Source: Phoronis ovalis
Lineage: Eukaryota; Phoronida; Phoronidae
Direction of reading: 5' to 3'
NCBI GenBank assembly: GCA_028565635.1
Contig: JAOXYB010022592.1
Location: 1-16,854 of the forward strand
DNA length: 16,854 bases
This document shows positions 8,273-16,854 of the stretch, piece after piece (within the stretch, counting starts at the first letter, position 1; each line of letters opens with the position of its first letter). The notes beneath the pieces are model-generated. The model worked only from the letters and a program-made list of their open reading frames with translations, was not told the DNA's origin and made no database searches. The translations under genes and the position numbers were made by a program.

Positions 8273-8279
8273 CAGACAT
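8237..8279. repeat. two overlapping perfect hairpins
   Basis: Hairpin A pairs CATCGGTG (8237-8244) with CACCGATG (8253-8260) across an 8-base loop. Hairpin B pairs ATGTCTGTCA (8258-8267) with TGACAGACAT (8270-8279) across a 2-base centre. They share ATG 8258-8260, so both cannot be fully formed on one strand. Stem B alone is expected less than once per window by chance. The structure sits at the left edge of the CpG-rich island. Confidence 0.6.
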
Positions 8280-8400
8280 GATTGTATTGCATGTAGAGGT
8301 AAAAGAATATAGTAGATCGATGAATAACGTCCCGTTCAGATGGTTTATACATGCATGGCCTGGAAAGCATTGACGTATTTCCTTTAGATAAATAACATAC

Positions 8401-8463
8401 CACAGGGCACACACTGCTTCGCTCACTTAAGTGTCACCTGGCCGACTCTTTTTAAAATTTATA
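8401..8463 (-). promoter_or_regulatory. possible - strand promoter and first exon
   Basis: Read on the - strand, TATAAAT (8463-8457) is followed after an A/T stretch by a GC-rich block starting GAGTCGGCC near 8448. The block runs to CCCTGTG|GTATGTT, a good splice donor with the intron beginning at 8400. The spacing is right for a TATA box, a start site near 8430-8435 and a 30-35 base first exon. No start codon is required in such an exon. The context (CpG retained, gene body methylated around it) fits an intronic promoter, but no initiator or downstream exon could be shown. Confidence 0.22.
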
Positions 8464-8895
8464 ATATACGGATTACCCAAAGATGCCACATATCTTATAC
8501 AGTGTACAGTGAATTTGAATTAAAACTGGTAATGTTAAGGTACTTGTATTTCAGCCAAATAATGTACTGTAGCTTTACGAGGTCGCCATGTTGGTGTGTT
8601 GCAGAAATACATTGCTCCCAATAATTTGTGTTATCATGCATAATTATTTGAGAATATGTATGGTATGAATAAAGGTAGCAATAAAGTCATTTGTATGTTT
8701 TAATTTGTTTATTACAACAATCAAAAACTAATATATAGTGAGTACCAGGCCTAGTACCCTTGGTATGTACAGCCCGGGATCGGGTCTCGTTATGGATAGT
8801 GTGATCAATAAACAAGTACATGCCTATATATATTTATGTACCCCGGGCACATTTATGTAGTACCCTTACGACAGCAACAAATTCTGTTTCAGCAC

Positions 8896-8917
8896 CACTT
8901 TTAACACTAGTGGTAGA
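8896..8917. repeat. short inverted repeat beyond the right edge of the GTAC-rich island
   Basis: ACCACT and AGTGGT pair across a 9-base loop. The stem is small and by itself not significant; it is noted because it lies just past the right edge of the island that begins with the hairpins at 8237. Confidence 0.3.
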
Positions 8918-8941
8918 TGCCTTGAGTTAATTTACTTGTAC

Positions 8942-9450
8942 AACTTGCTGTCAGCAGTTTATTTCCAAATGTTACATAAGACAACCAGGGGTATTAATTA
9001 GGCTACTATTTAATGTCTAAACAGACCTTTCATAAATACTTACTTAGTCTGTGAAGCTCAGTCAGCTCTCAGGCTGTGAACCTATCCTGTAATAACAGCC
9101 GGTTGATTCAATGGGGAAGATCTATTTAAAACAAAAATCATGATTCCTGGGTAATAATTTGTCTGATTTGAACCTAATAATTATGTGAAAGAAATGTCAG
9201 TAGTTGTGTAATGAAATCAACCTTGATGAACCTGAATTTTGACAATTTGTTTGTTGTTTTAGATGTTTTAAAAATGTGTCTGTATACAATGGTCCTCACT
9301 GTCTCTTTGTTTTGATTACCAGGATGACAATTACTTAGATAACAAAAACTACTGTTAACTGTTGACCATAACTATGTTGTGTCTCAGCAGGCTAGACTCC
9401 AGGAAATACTAGACATCTTGCCCACTGTGTCCTGTATTTTACACCTGTAA
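8942..9450 (+). other. non-coding intron-like DNA
   Basis: No gene seen; CpG is very scarce. GC content rises after about 9380, towards the hairpin region. Confidence 0.5.
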
Positions 9451-9622
9451 TGCATCCTGGCCTTCCTGCTGTATGTAGGGACGAGGAAAGGGTTGAAGGA
9501 TGCATGTGTTTTATCTGTTTGTCTGTCACAAATCACAAACATAATAAAGTTTGGAATTTTGTTCCTCTAATAAATATTTAACCACAGTTCCCCCTTTGAC
9601 ACATCCATCCATCCTTCAACCC
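9451..9622. repeat. nested and competing inverted repeats
   Basis: TGCATCC (9451-9457) pairs with GGATGCA (9498-9504), with CCTTCCT and AGGAAAGG able to extend the stem inside, giving a hairpin of about 54 bases. The right arm overlaps GGGTTGAAGGATG (9490-9502), which is an exact 13-base complement of CATCCTTCAACCC (9610-9622); beyond it, GCATGTGT matches the far arm with a 4-base insertion. CATC is repeated three times at 9602-9613. The same bases can therefore pair with either partner. It may be a small palindromic transposable element or a structured RNA; no target duplication is seen. Confidence 0.5.
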
Positions 9623-12600
9623 ATTTATTGACAAATATGAGTTTTAATTGTTTGTGGTAAGGTTGTCACTTGCTGGTATTTTATACTGCTGGTTAGGGGT
9701 GTTGGTATCAGAAGGTCAAACAGTTTAATTAGTTTCCCAGAATTTCCAATGCAAAAATGTGGTAGCAAAAATTAGTTCAAGATGGCACTTTTGAAGCACA
9801 CTTTGTACCTCTTTTGTTATCTGATTGTGGTTATCCCACTGATGCCATCAAATAATTTGACAAGGGTGTCCTATTTGATAATGAAAGATACAAGTATGTA
9901 ACATTTGGTAAAACTGTCCAGCTGTGTGTCCATATCATGATTTATGGCCTCTTTAGCATGGACACTATGTACAGGATAACATAGGCATACCCTGGATACT
10001 CTGGAGGGCTGGATTCAAAAACACAACTGATAATTGTTTTTGAATTAATGAATTTTTGGTGAAGTAAACAAACTGATTGCATACCTAAATAAGCATTTCC
10101 TGTCAATATATCTTTTCAGTGTTTACAATAGTTGTTAATGCTGGTAGCAGAGTAATTTTTTAAAAAAATATAAAATTTGCAATGTTCAGAAGTTTCATGT
10201 TAATCTTAAAACATAGTCATTCCTGTCTTGCAATAGCGGAATTTGGGCGATTTGTGTAACTGCTGAAATTCTACAGTATTACAGGGAGCTTCCGGACTGA
10301 TTATAGGGTATCTTTAGTCAGACCCTATGTTCTAGTGTTTGATAACCTGTAGTTTTTCCTATCATCCAGCAATGTACATGTATGGTTCAGTACACTTATG
10401 ATCATGTTTTAACTGAATAACAGAAATTTGCAAAATGACAATTCATTTTTTTATCAGCCTTTATTTTACAACAGTAGTATATATGCTTTAACCCATTTTC
10501 ATTGAACGCTGCATTTGGTTTGAATTTGTGTAAACTATAATTTGACTTTCGCTAAAATTTATATTAGCTGGTTTAAATGGGACGTGGGGTTTATCCCGAA
10601 CAAAACAGATTTTTTTTGCTGTGTGAATGGAACCAATTTTATCAATTTAAAAAAGCACTGACCTTTATTATCATGGATAAAGTGGATAGCATGTTGGTTT
10701 GTACTCCCTAGAATTGCTCGCAGGTGGTAACTATATGTTGAAAAAAGAAAAATACACATTTTCTGAAAACTAAACAGTAGCAGGTTGTCCACCAAATATT
10801 TGCATTTTTGAATGAAATTCTTTAATCAATAAAAAGACTAAGATATACTCCATGCATTATGATGATTTTTACTTGTGGTTTTTCAGAAAAAAAAAAATCT
10901 AACTGAAATCTAATAAGGCTCATTCTTAGATATGATGACTACTTGTGCCATTTTGACTTAATTACTAATTAGATTGGCAAGGTCAACACATAAGATATTT
11001 GCTTTAGAAGAATGAATTTCGGGCTACATTGAGCATGCATGCAAGCTTTTGTGTGTATTTCCTGTTTATTGCAGTGTTTGGCCATGTAGAGACTTCCCTG
11101 TAAATCTCTTGAGTGTTAAATCATCAATTATTAGTAGTGCTAGCAGCATTTTTAATAGTTAGCAAGTGTCCTAAATTTAATTTTCCTCACTCTTGAATAA
11201 CAATGATGTCCGGTACTATTGTGTGAAAGTATTGGAGTCTTATAAAAAATGAATGTACGACATGTGACAGATACCATCAGGGACTTCACTCTGATTACCT
11301 AATTTTCAATTGGTTCATAATTGAGCCCGCTAGGTACTAGCTTTTTAGTGAGCCAATTATTTAGCACAGGTTGCCTCAATTGTACAGTTATTGAGTGTAA
11401 AGATGTTTAAAATATATACTTGCACAACACTGAGTGCTGATTTGTTGTGTGGCAAAGCATTGGAGCACAGGTTTTTGATGTTCCCTAATTAAGGCTTCTT
11501 GTGTACAGTCTCTTTACAGTGGATTAATTATATTTGACAAATTGGGCTATATGTAGGTAAATCCATATAACTGCCCAACACCTACAAAACATTTTTTTTT
11601 TTTGAAGATTTGTCGTTTCTATTCCCTGGAAGTGGACATGTGGCTTATTAATATAACTAAACATCAGATCAGTAAAGCTTCAGGATCACATTTATGTTTT
11701 TTTTGTCTGTACTTGTTTTATGTATGGATATATGATTTTATGACTTTAGGATGTAATGATGAGATCTGAATGTAGTTTTTTATGCTTGACCAGTGAAGCT
11801 TCAAAAATGAATTGACCTACTTTTTTATTCTATTGTTTTCTACTATTATTTATGACCTTGCCACTAAATATCATGATTGTACAGTTTTCTGAAAGCATTG
11901 AATTTTGCCATCATATCTGAGTTTCTAGGACACTATTTAAACTATCCATAAACTTTTAAAAAGTGATGCAGCTTCCAGCATTGACAAAATGAAGGAACAT
12001 GTACATTGCGTAAAATGTTATTGATCCCACTATGTACAATACTGTTGCTGCCTTAGTGATACGTGTATAAACTGATTGTGTTAGCTTGTAAATTTTTAAA
12101 AACTACATGTGTCTTGTTAAGTCTCTTGGGAATGTCCAGAAGTCTGTCTTGTCATTTATCACACCTACTAGTCTTCCATACATAAGTTATTTATCATAAC
12201 CTGCATCATTTATCATTAAGTTGAATTCTATTGTTTCCTCATGCATATGTCTTTCCTGACAATGAAAATCTGTTCAGTCAAACATTTCTTAAAAGTTCAG
12301 TATTTTTCTACATTAAGTAGAAATTGTTTTCTGCTTACACTCGGATGAGAAATCCTGCTTCGTGACACTTAATTGCATACTTGTGTCAAATAGAATAAGG
12401 CAGTAGGGATTATGATAACGGAGGTGATTGTTGTAGGTGTGTGTCTGTACACCTGCAGAAAGTAAACCACTTCCTGTGTAGTTTTCCTTAACTGTGTGAA
12501 ACCTTTTTCTGTTGTTTCATTCTCCAAAGATCTATAGAATTATGCTTAGAAAAGGCAAAGTATGTGGTGGTTATCTTCAGTTATTAGAAACTAGCCAGCA

Positions 12601-13676
12601 TGCAATGAACGTTTGTCGAGTTTCAATTGCACAGGAAGTAAGGTATGCTGGCGATGAGACCTATCTGTCTTAATATAATCTACCCTTATGTATGTGTCCA
12701 AAAACAAGAATGCTTCCAATAGGGTTACTTCCAGGCTAGTATAGGATTCGTGTCAAATGTAATTAATGTATATGATGTAAGATGTGCACACGTGTGTCCA
12801 GGGATTGCCTCTTGTTTTTCATGCAGCACTGTCTTCCCCTCATATAGAAATTCACCACCCTGCTAGTTGTATCACATCTTGCTCCATCAAAAGTTTTCTC
12901 TGCAGTTATTTTTCCTGTGACACCAGATAATGTTGTCCCTAAACCTATTTAACTCTAATGACCTTTGTTATACTTTGGCTATAGGGTGAAGTCACCTTCC
13001 AAACTGATATGTGTAAACTGGGTAATCTGCTTGTGATGTCTCAAATTGGAATATAGTTTTCTCATAGCAGCTGTGATAGGGAATTTCCCTTGCTGCCCTG
13101 GAATGTGCATTTATAGAGGACAAGTGTAGTAGTTTTCAAGATGTGTCCAATATATCATAACTGTCTCTCACATATGATGTCAATCAGAACTGCTTATCCC
13201 ACCTGTTCATAAAACATGCTTTTTCTGGAAAGTGGGACCCATTAACCCAAACAGTGTATTATGTTTACACAAGAGTGTTTTAACACCAGGTTTGCATTTT
13301 GCATCATAATCCAAGGTAATTTGCCAAATTGTTTAAGTTATGTATCTCTATAGCCCTTGTACTGTCATATTACTAGTATAGTATGTACAGTTTGACTTAA
13401 GTATTAAACACTGTTTGCTTCCAGGATTTTGTGGTTTAGTACTTTTGATCTGTCTAAAGAATATACAGGAATCTCTTCCTAATCTGGTTAGCAGTGGGGG
13501 GTATTCCTCTGTTGTGTATTTAGATATGTATTCATCCCTATATCCTATGTATTTTGTCCTTATATCCTCTTACAATGAGTGGAATACTTGTCTAGGGGCT
13601 ACCGGATATTTAGTGTATAATTTATATATTAAAGATTCTCAAATTAGTACACAGAATTCTTTCCCCAACTTATGTG
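9623..13676 (+). other. long non-coding intron-like stretch
   Basis: No supported gene. It contains homopolymer runs (A near 10887, T near 11591), the palindrome CACACGTGTG (12787-12796) and a small AGGTGT/ACACCT stem (12435-12454). Several T-rich tracts ending in CAG (10101, 10456, 12827) are followed by early stops in most frames. A C-rich patch (12820-12960) reads open on the - strand for about 62 codons, which is within chance. A 98-codon + frame at 13415-13711 begins at TTG, also within chance. Confidence 0.5.
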
Positions 13677-13950
13677 GGTGTATGAATTTTGAGAAACTGG
13701 ATTTTTTTTAAATTTTGGATAACTGCAGAAAACCTAAAAAATAGACATTTGAGTTTCAAAAATTTGAATGCTTTGGATTGTTAACAATGTATTTTGTATT
13801 TTACTTTTTGTTAAAAAAAAACACAATTGAGTGCCATAATCTTTGCAAGAGGATTCCACTTTTTGAAAAGTAGAGGTGTATGAATTTGGGAAATTATTAT
13901 TTTAATCTGAGAAAAAAGGATGCTGAATTTTGGAACTGAGTTGAGTTGAA
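13677..13950 (+). repeat. decayed direct repeat, period about 200 bases
   Basis: GGTGTATGAATTTTGAGAAA (13677-13696) is matched by GGTGTATGAATTTGGGAAAT at 13875-13894. In each copy a similar tail follows 35-45 bases later (AAATTTTGGATAACTG near 13711, GAATTTTGGAACTG near 13925). The repeat is imperfect and AT-rich, so an old local duplication is likely but not certain. Confidence 0.3.
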
Positions 13951-14180
13951 CATTTTTTATTGTAAGGTGATTCAAAATATTTTATAGTTTTACTCACCAC
14001 AATACATATCCTCAGCTAAACTTGTCACATGTACTAAGTCATTGAATTCTACTGGGAAATCAGACTTCCTCTCTGTGTAGGATTTTAAGGATATTTATGT
14101 GGATGGACAATGTCTATAGAATTAGTACGGGATTGTGTATGACAATGTAATGAGTCAGCATTAAAACAATAGATTACTAG

Positions 14181-14288
14181 CGTGTTATACAACCAAAGTA
14201 CGCTGACACTGAAGTTCTAAGCAAAATGTTAACTGTAAGGTATGACATTCTGGACGATATTTTTGCTTTTGATATTTTGGAGAGGTAG
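14181..14288 (+). CDS. candidate last coding exon
   Basis: From 14181 a frame of 35 codons runs to TAG (14286-14288), directly followed by TGA (14289-14291). That TGA overlaps an AATAAA polyadenylation hexamer (14291-14296). The codons give a globular-looking acidic peptide (YADTEVLSKMLTV then DILDDIFAFDILER) with good use of charged residues, and CpG is locally present. An in-frame TAG immediately upstream (14178-14180) could double as a splice acceptor, but the tract before it is poor in pyrimidines. A donor-like AG|GTATGA at 14239 offers an alternative end. No domain is recognised, and open runs of this size are common by chance. Confidence 0.2.
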   Translation, partial: RVIQPKYADTEVLSKMLTVRYDILDDIFAFDILER

Positions 14289-14296
14289 TGAATAAA

Positions 14297-15098
14297 ATAT
14301 ATGTATTGTTTTTAACACATCTTTAAAAATCATTCAATGACACCTTTCTAAATTTTAAACAGTTACCACAAGTGCAATGTGCTTTTTTCACTGCTGGTTT
14401 TATAACATTTTAAAGTGTGGCAACTATATTTTAACACTGTAACATGGTGAACTTATAGAATTTCTAAACAATAAACATACTGGAGATGTTATAGTAAGAG
14501 CTAGTATCAGTTCATTCAAGAAGTGTTTATTAGTGTTTAGGGATAGGTCTTTTCTAACCACAAAATTACTACAACATTAATGTCTTCATTCAGAAAACTT
14601 GAGCACAATTAGATTTAATCAATCAAAAATCTTATAGATAATTTTTTTTGATTTCCGTATATACATGACTTCAAAATTAGAGTTGTCAAACAGAATATGA
14701 AATCTTAAGAGTGTCTAATTTTGTTCTCAAAACTATCTTTGAGCATTTTTTTTCTATATCGCCAAGAGATATATTATATATTCGTGACTAGAGCTTGGGC
14801 AAGAATTGTCTGCACCTAACTAGTGATTGATGTCCCTTTCAAATGCAATCATGCTTAGAATACAAAATAAAGAAATTTTGTATAACGGATCTCAATATTT
14901 TTTATGGTCTTCTTTATATCGTAGAAATGAAGGATTTCACGACAAGAGCTTAAATATAATTTGTGAGAGATAGCAATGCATAAATGCTTAGTGATAGCTG
15001 AGTGCAAATATTAACGATTTTGACTTAACTAATTAATATATGGAAAGGTGGGGCTGGAGAGGAAGTGTATTGTTTAAGTGTGAACACATAGCGATTAG
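14297..15098 (+). other. non-coding DNA
   Basis: No gene seen. From about 14750 CpG becomes noticeably more frequent (about 10 between 14750 and 15170) than in the preceding kilobases, and the T-bias weakens. Confidence 0.45.
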
Positions 15099-15239
15099 TG
15101 CTTGAACGGAAAGAGCACCGATGAAACATCATGCACAGCGGAGGAAATGACTGAATGGCAAAATTACATGAGAAAAATTATAAAGCAAATGGCATTGTGT
15201 TTCTGCACAATATACATTGTCACTGACCAAGGTCAATAG
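15099..15239 (+). CDS. candidate last coding exon in a purine-rich patch
   Basis: After ATTAG at 15094-15098 a frame of 46 codons runs to TAG at 15237-15239. Part of it reads DETSCTAEEMTEWQNYMRK, a hydrophilic helix-like segment with basic residues, then a Cys-rich hydrophobic stretch. The patch is purine-rich, CpG-containing and low in T, unlike the surrounding intron-like DNA, which is the main reason to list it. It would start in phase 0, compatible with the end of the 5609-5665 candidate. An AATAAA (15341-15346) lies about 100 bases past the stop. The acceptor has almost no pyrimidine tract. No domain is recognised. Confidence 0.25.
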   Translation, partial: CLNGKSTDETSCTAEEMTEWQNYMRKIIKQMALCFCTIYIVTDQGQ

Positions 15240-16647
15240 TTATTTTAAAAAAATTCCTTTTGTGCAGAGATTGTATTTATATGTTCTATGTATTAGATTC
15301 TTGTACTTTTTCTACTTGAATTTTTCTAATTTGAGGTAATAATAAACTGTTTGGTTACAAAGAACAAAATTAAATTAGTTGCAAACTACTTGAGAATTTA
15401 TAATAAAATGGAGAATTTTATCTCATTGTTACAAGTGTCACTGTCTCTGGTCCTGGGAAAATGTAATGACCAAAATGATGTGTAAATGTATTGGAGGTGT
15501 TTTCATGTCTCAGATATATATATTTACAGCACCACTTCCTGTTTTTTAAATGTCATCTAAAATTGTTCACATGGACTGCATGTAAAATAAATGTACTGTA
15601 TATTTTATAAATGATTTGATGTTGTTCTCTGATGTAGAAAATACTGTTGTGTAGTAGGTCAATATCATTTCATAATTTTAATGTTTCAGCATAAATTATT
15701 CTGAGTAAACTGTTGAACATTTACTCTTAATTTTTTTAATTTAAACTTTGTTTTACTTTTTTGTTGAAAGCTTTACAGTTAATGGCTTCAGAATGCACAT
15801 TTAAATTGTAAAGTAACTGTTGCCTTTTGTGTTTATAAACAGGTTTGTATATTAGCATAAATATGCTTCATTGAGAATTTGCATGAATGAGCTTTTGAAT
15901 GATACCCCTATAGAGCATACCAGACAGAAGTAATCAATAACAACAAATGTTATGAGCTGTGATTTAAAGGTTGAGCTAATAGACAGAATAGAGGGGACTT
16001 GGACTCTATTATAACCTGTTTTAATCTAGGATTGATAAAGTTTGATATTAGAAAATAATTGTACTTCTTTATATGTGTTATGATGTTTTCTGATGAAGTT
16101 AAATGGGTCAGTTTATGTGGGCTAAGTGTTATTAAATCATCCAGTAGTACAATACTGTATTAATATGACAGTCGAACATGTCCTCCTGTACACAGGAAGC
16201 TGTAGTGTTTAAGCAAAACTGACATTTATATGTTATGTACCATAGAAATCTGTTTGCACTTGTATTTTAAATGCCTCAAATAATAACTGCCTCTGTATTG
16301 ATGTTAAGATGTCATTTTCTGTGATAACTAGAATGATGAAGTAATATATTTGTGCTAAATTTATGATAGTTATAATAACGTCACCTTTATTGGGGGGTCT
16401 ATACAGCAATACTACCTCAAAATAGACAGAAATACACCTGAAAATATAGAGATGAATTAATTATATACTCCAAAGATATATGTAAAAAACCTTCACTTGT
16501 AACCAAGGCAGCTTCCTGCTGTTAACCGCAGTTATGTAGTCCTTTGGTACACAAGGGGCTCATTGGGTAACAGTTTCTTTAACAACCCAAAGAAGTGAAT
16601 AAGCATGCTAAGAATTCTGTCCATTATAGCTTTTTTGATGAGGTTAC
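15240..16647 (+). other. non-coding DNA between the last + candidate and the - strand exon
   Basis: No gene seen. Several AATAAA-type hexamers are present (for example 15341-15346). T-bias on the + strand persists to about 16350, then the sequence becomes more A- and C-rich, consistent with approaching a - strand gene. Confidence 0.45.
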
Positions 16648-16832
16648 CTGGACATCATATTATATAAACTGGTTAATCCTTTTACGGGTGTATTAAAAAT
16701 ACGAATGTCATTTATTCTGAAGCTAAGTTGATGATGATAGCAAAGGATTAACGTGGCGAGAACCGTTAACATACTGCAACTTGCAAAAAGTATTGATATT
16801 TTCTTTTTTTGTGAATTCTGCTTGGCCATATT
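16648..16832 (-). CDS. 5' coding exon of an unidentified single-pass membrane protein
   Basis: On the - strand an ATG at 16829-16827 opens 60 codons plus two bases, ending at TCCAG|GTAACC, a good donor with the intron starting at 16647. The frame is also open upstream to the window edge, so the start is probable rather than certain; a CCAAAG acceptor could begin the exon at 16832. Residues 1-10 (MAKQNSQKKK) are basic. Residues 11-31 are a hydrophobic run followed by YHHQ. This arrangement is typical of a type II signal anchor, as in Golgi enzymes, or of an uncleaved signal. CpG is frequent in this exon, unlike neighbouring DNA. The family is not recognisable from this part. The remaining exons lie to the left or outside the window. 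Confidence 0.45.
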
Positions 16833-16854
16833 CTTTGGAATAAATTTACAAAAT

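Larger units (their letters stand above)
8237..8870. other. CpG-retaining, GTAC-rich island
   Basis: By eye this segment has about 16 CpG in 634 bases, against about 13 in the 2.2 kb to its left and about 6 in the 1.6 kb to its right. The tetramer GTAC occurs 16 times between 8128 and 8941, where about three would be expected. It contains CCCGGGATC (8773-8781), GTACCCCGGG (8838-8847) and a direct repeat TAGTACCCTT (8752-8761 and 8858-8867). No long open frame lies wholly inside, and no target duplication was found. It could be a recent mobile-element insertion not yet depleted of CpG, or an unmethylated regulatory island in an intron. Confidence 0.4.

Noticed and set aside
8179-8412. 77-codon - strand open frame
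   Set aside because: It begins at GTG and runs through the better-supported splice donor at 8400 and the hairpins, and the protein has no recognisable features.
8895-9001. 36 open codons in phase 2 after TTCTGTTTCAG
   Set aside because: There is no donor, the length is within chance, and it lies next to the repeat-like island.
10559-10795. 78-codon - strand open frame
   Set aside because: The length is within chance for AT-rich DNA. It has no splice signals of quality, no domain, and no CpG or composition change.
12775-12965. 62-codon - strand stop-free run in a C-rich patch
   Set aside because: It looks protein-like to the eye, but runs of this length are expected many times in six frames. 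It lacks an early ATG and usable splice donors.
13415-13711. 98-codon + strand open frame, beginning at TTG after TTTGCTTCCAG
   Set aside because: It has no ATG start, no donor and a length near chance. The frame entered from the acceptor in the phase set by the start exon stops after about 18 codons.
1-16854. tRNA, rRNA, CRISPR array or bacterial operon
   Set aside because: No T-loop/cloverleaf pattern, no ribosomal RNA-like conserved stretch, no regularly spaced repeats and no long adjacent open frames were seen.

Overview
The window looks like nuclear DNA from an AT-rich invertebrate. Frequent ACATGTAC-type words and strong CpG depletion with TG/CA excess suggest a lophotrochozoan, perhaps a bivalve mollusc; this is inference, not identification. 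There is no long uninterrupted gene, no tRNA or rRNA, no CRISPR array and no bacterial-style operon. Most of the 16.8 kb reads as T-rich intron on the + strand.

The best-supported gene part is a 66-base exon at 724-789. It has a good 3' splice site, an in-frame stop ahead of an ATG, a 6-codon upstream ORF that overlaps that ATG, and a near-perfect GTAAGT donor. It is the start exon of a + strand gene that I do not recognise (product begins MTEESNDE). The 5' 1.2 kb keeps CpG at roughly the expected level, and the body downstream is strongly depleted. This is the pattern expected when a promoter-proximal region is followed by a methylated gene body.

Downstream there are only candidate exons, each with one weak element. 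They are 1273-1318 and 5609-5665 (reading frames compatible with the start exon), 2102-2130 (possible short polyadenylated ending), 4737-4810 (good splice sites, stops in every frame), and possible last exons at 14181-14288 and 15099-15239.

On the - strand, the right edge holds a likely exon of a second gene (16648-16832). It encodes a basic N-terminus and one hydrophobic segment and ends in a CAG|GTAACC donor. The - strand between about 7200 and 5552 has clustered broken open frames and reversed base skew, and may be an eroded coding element of unknown family.

The most unusual stretch is 8237-8870. It keeps CpG while its flanks have lost it, is several-fold enriched in GTAC, begins with two mutually exclusive perfect hairpins, and contains a - strand TATA-plus-donor arrangement. 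It may be a recent insertion or an intronic regulatory island. A second structured patch lies at 9451-9622. All counts were made by eye, and no homology search was possible.
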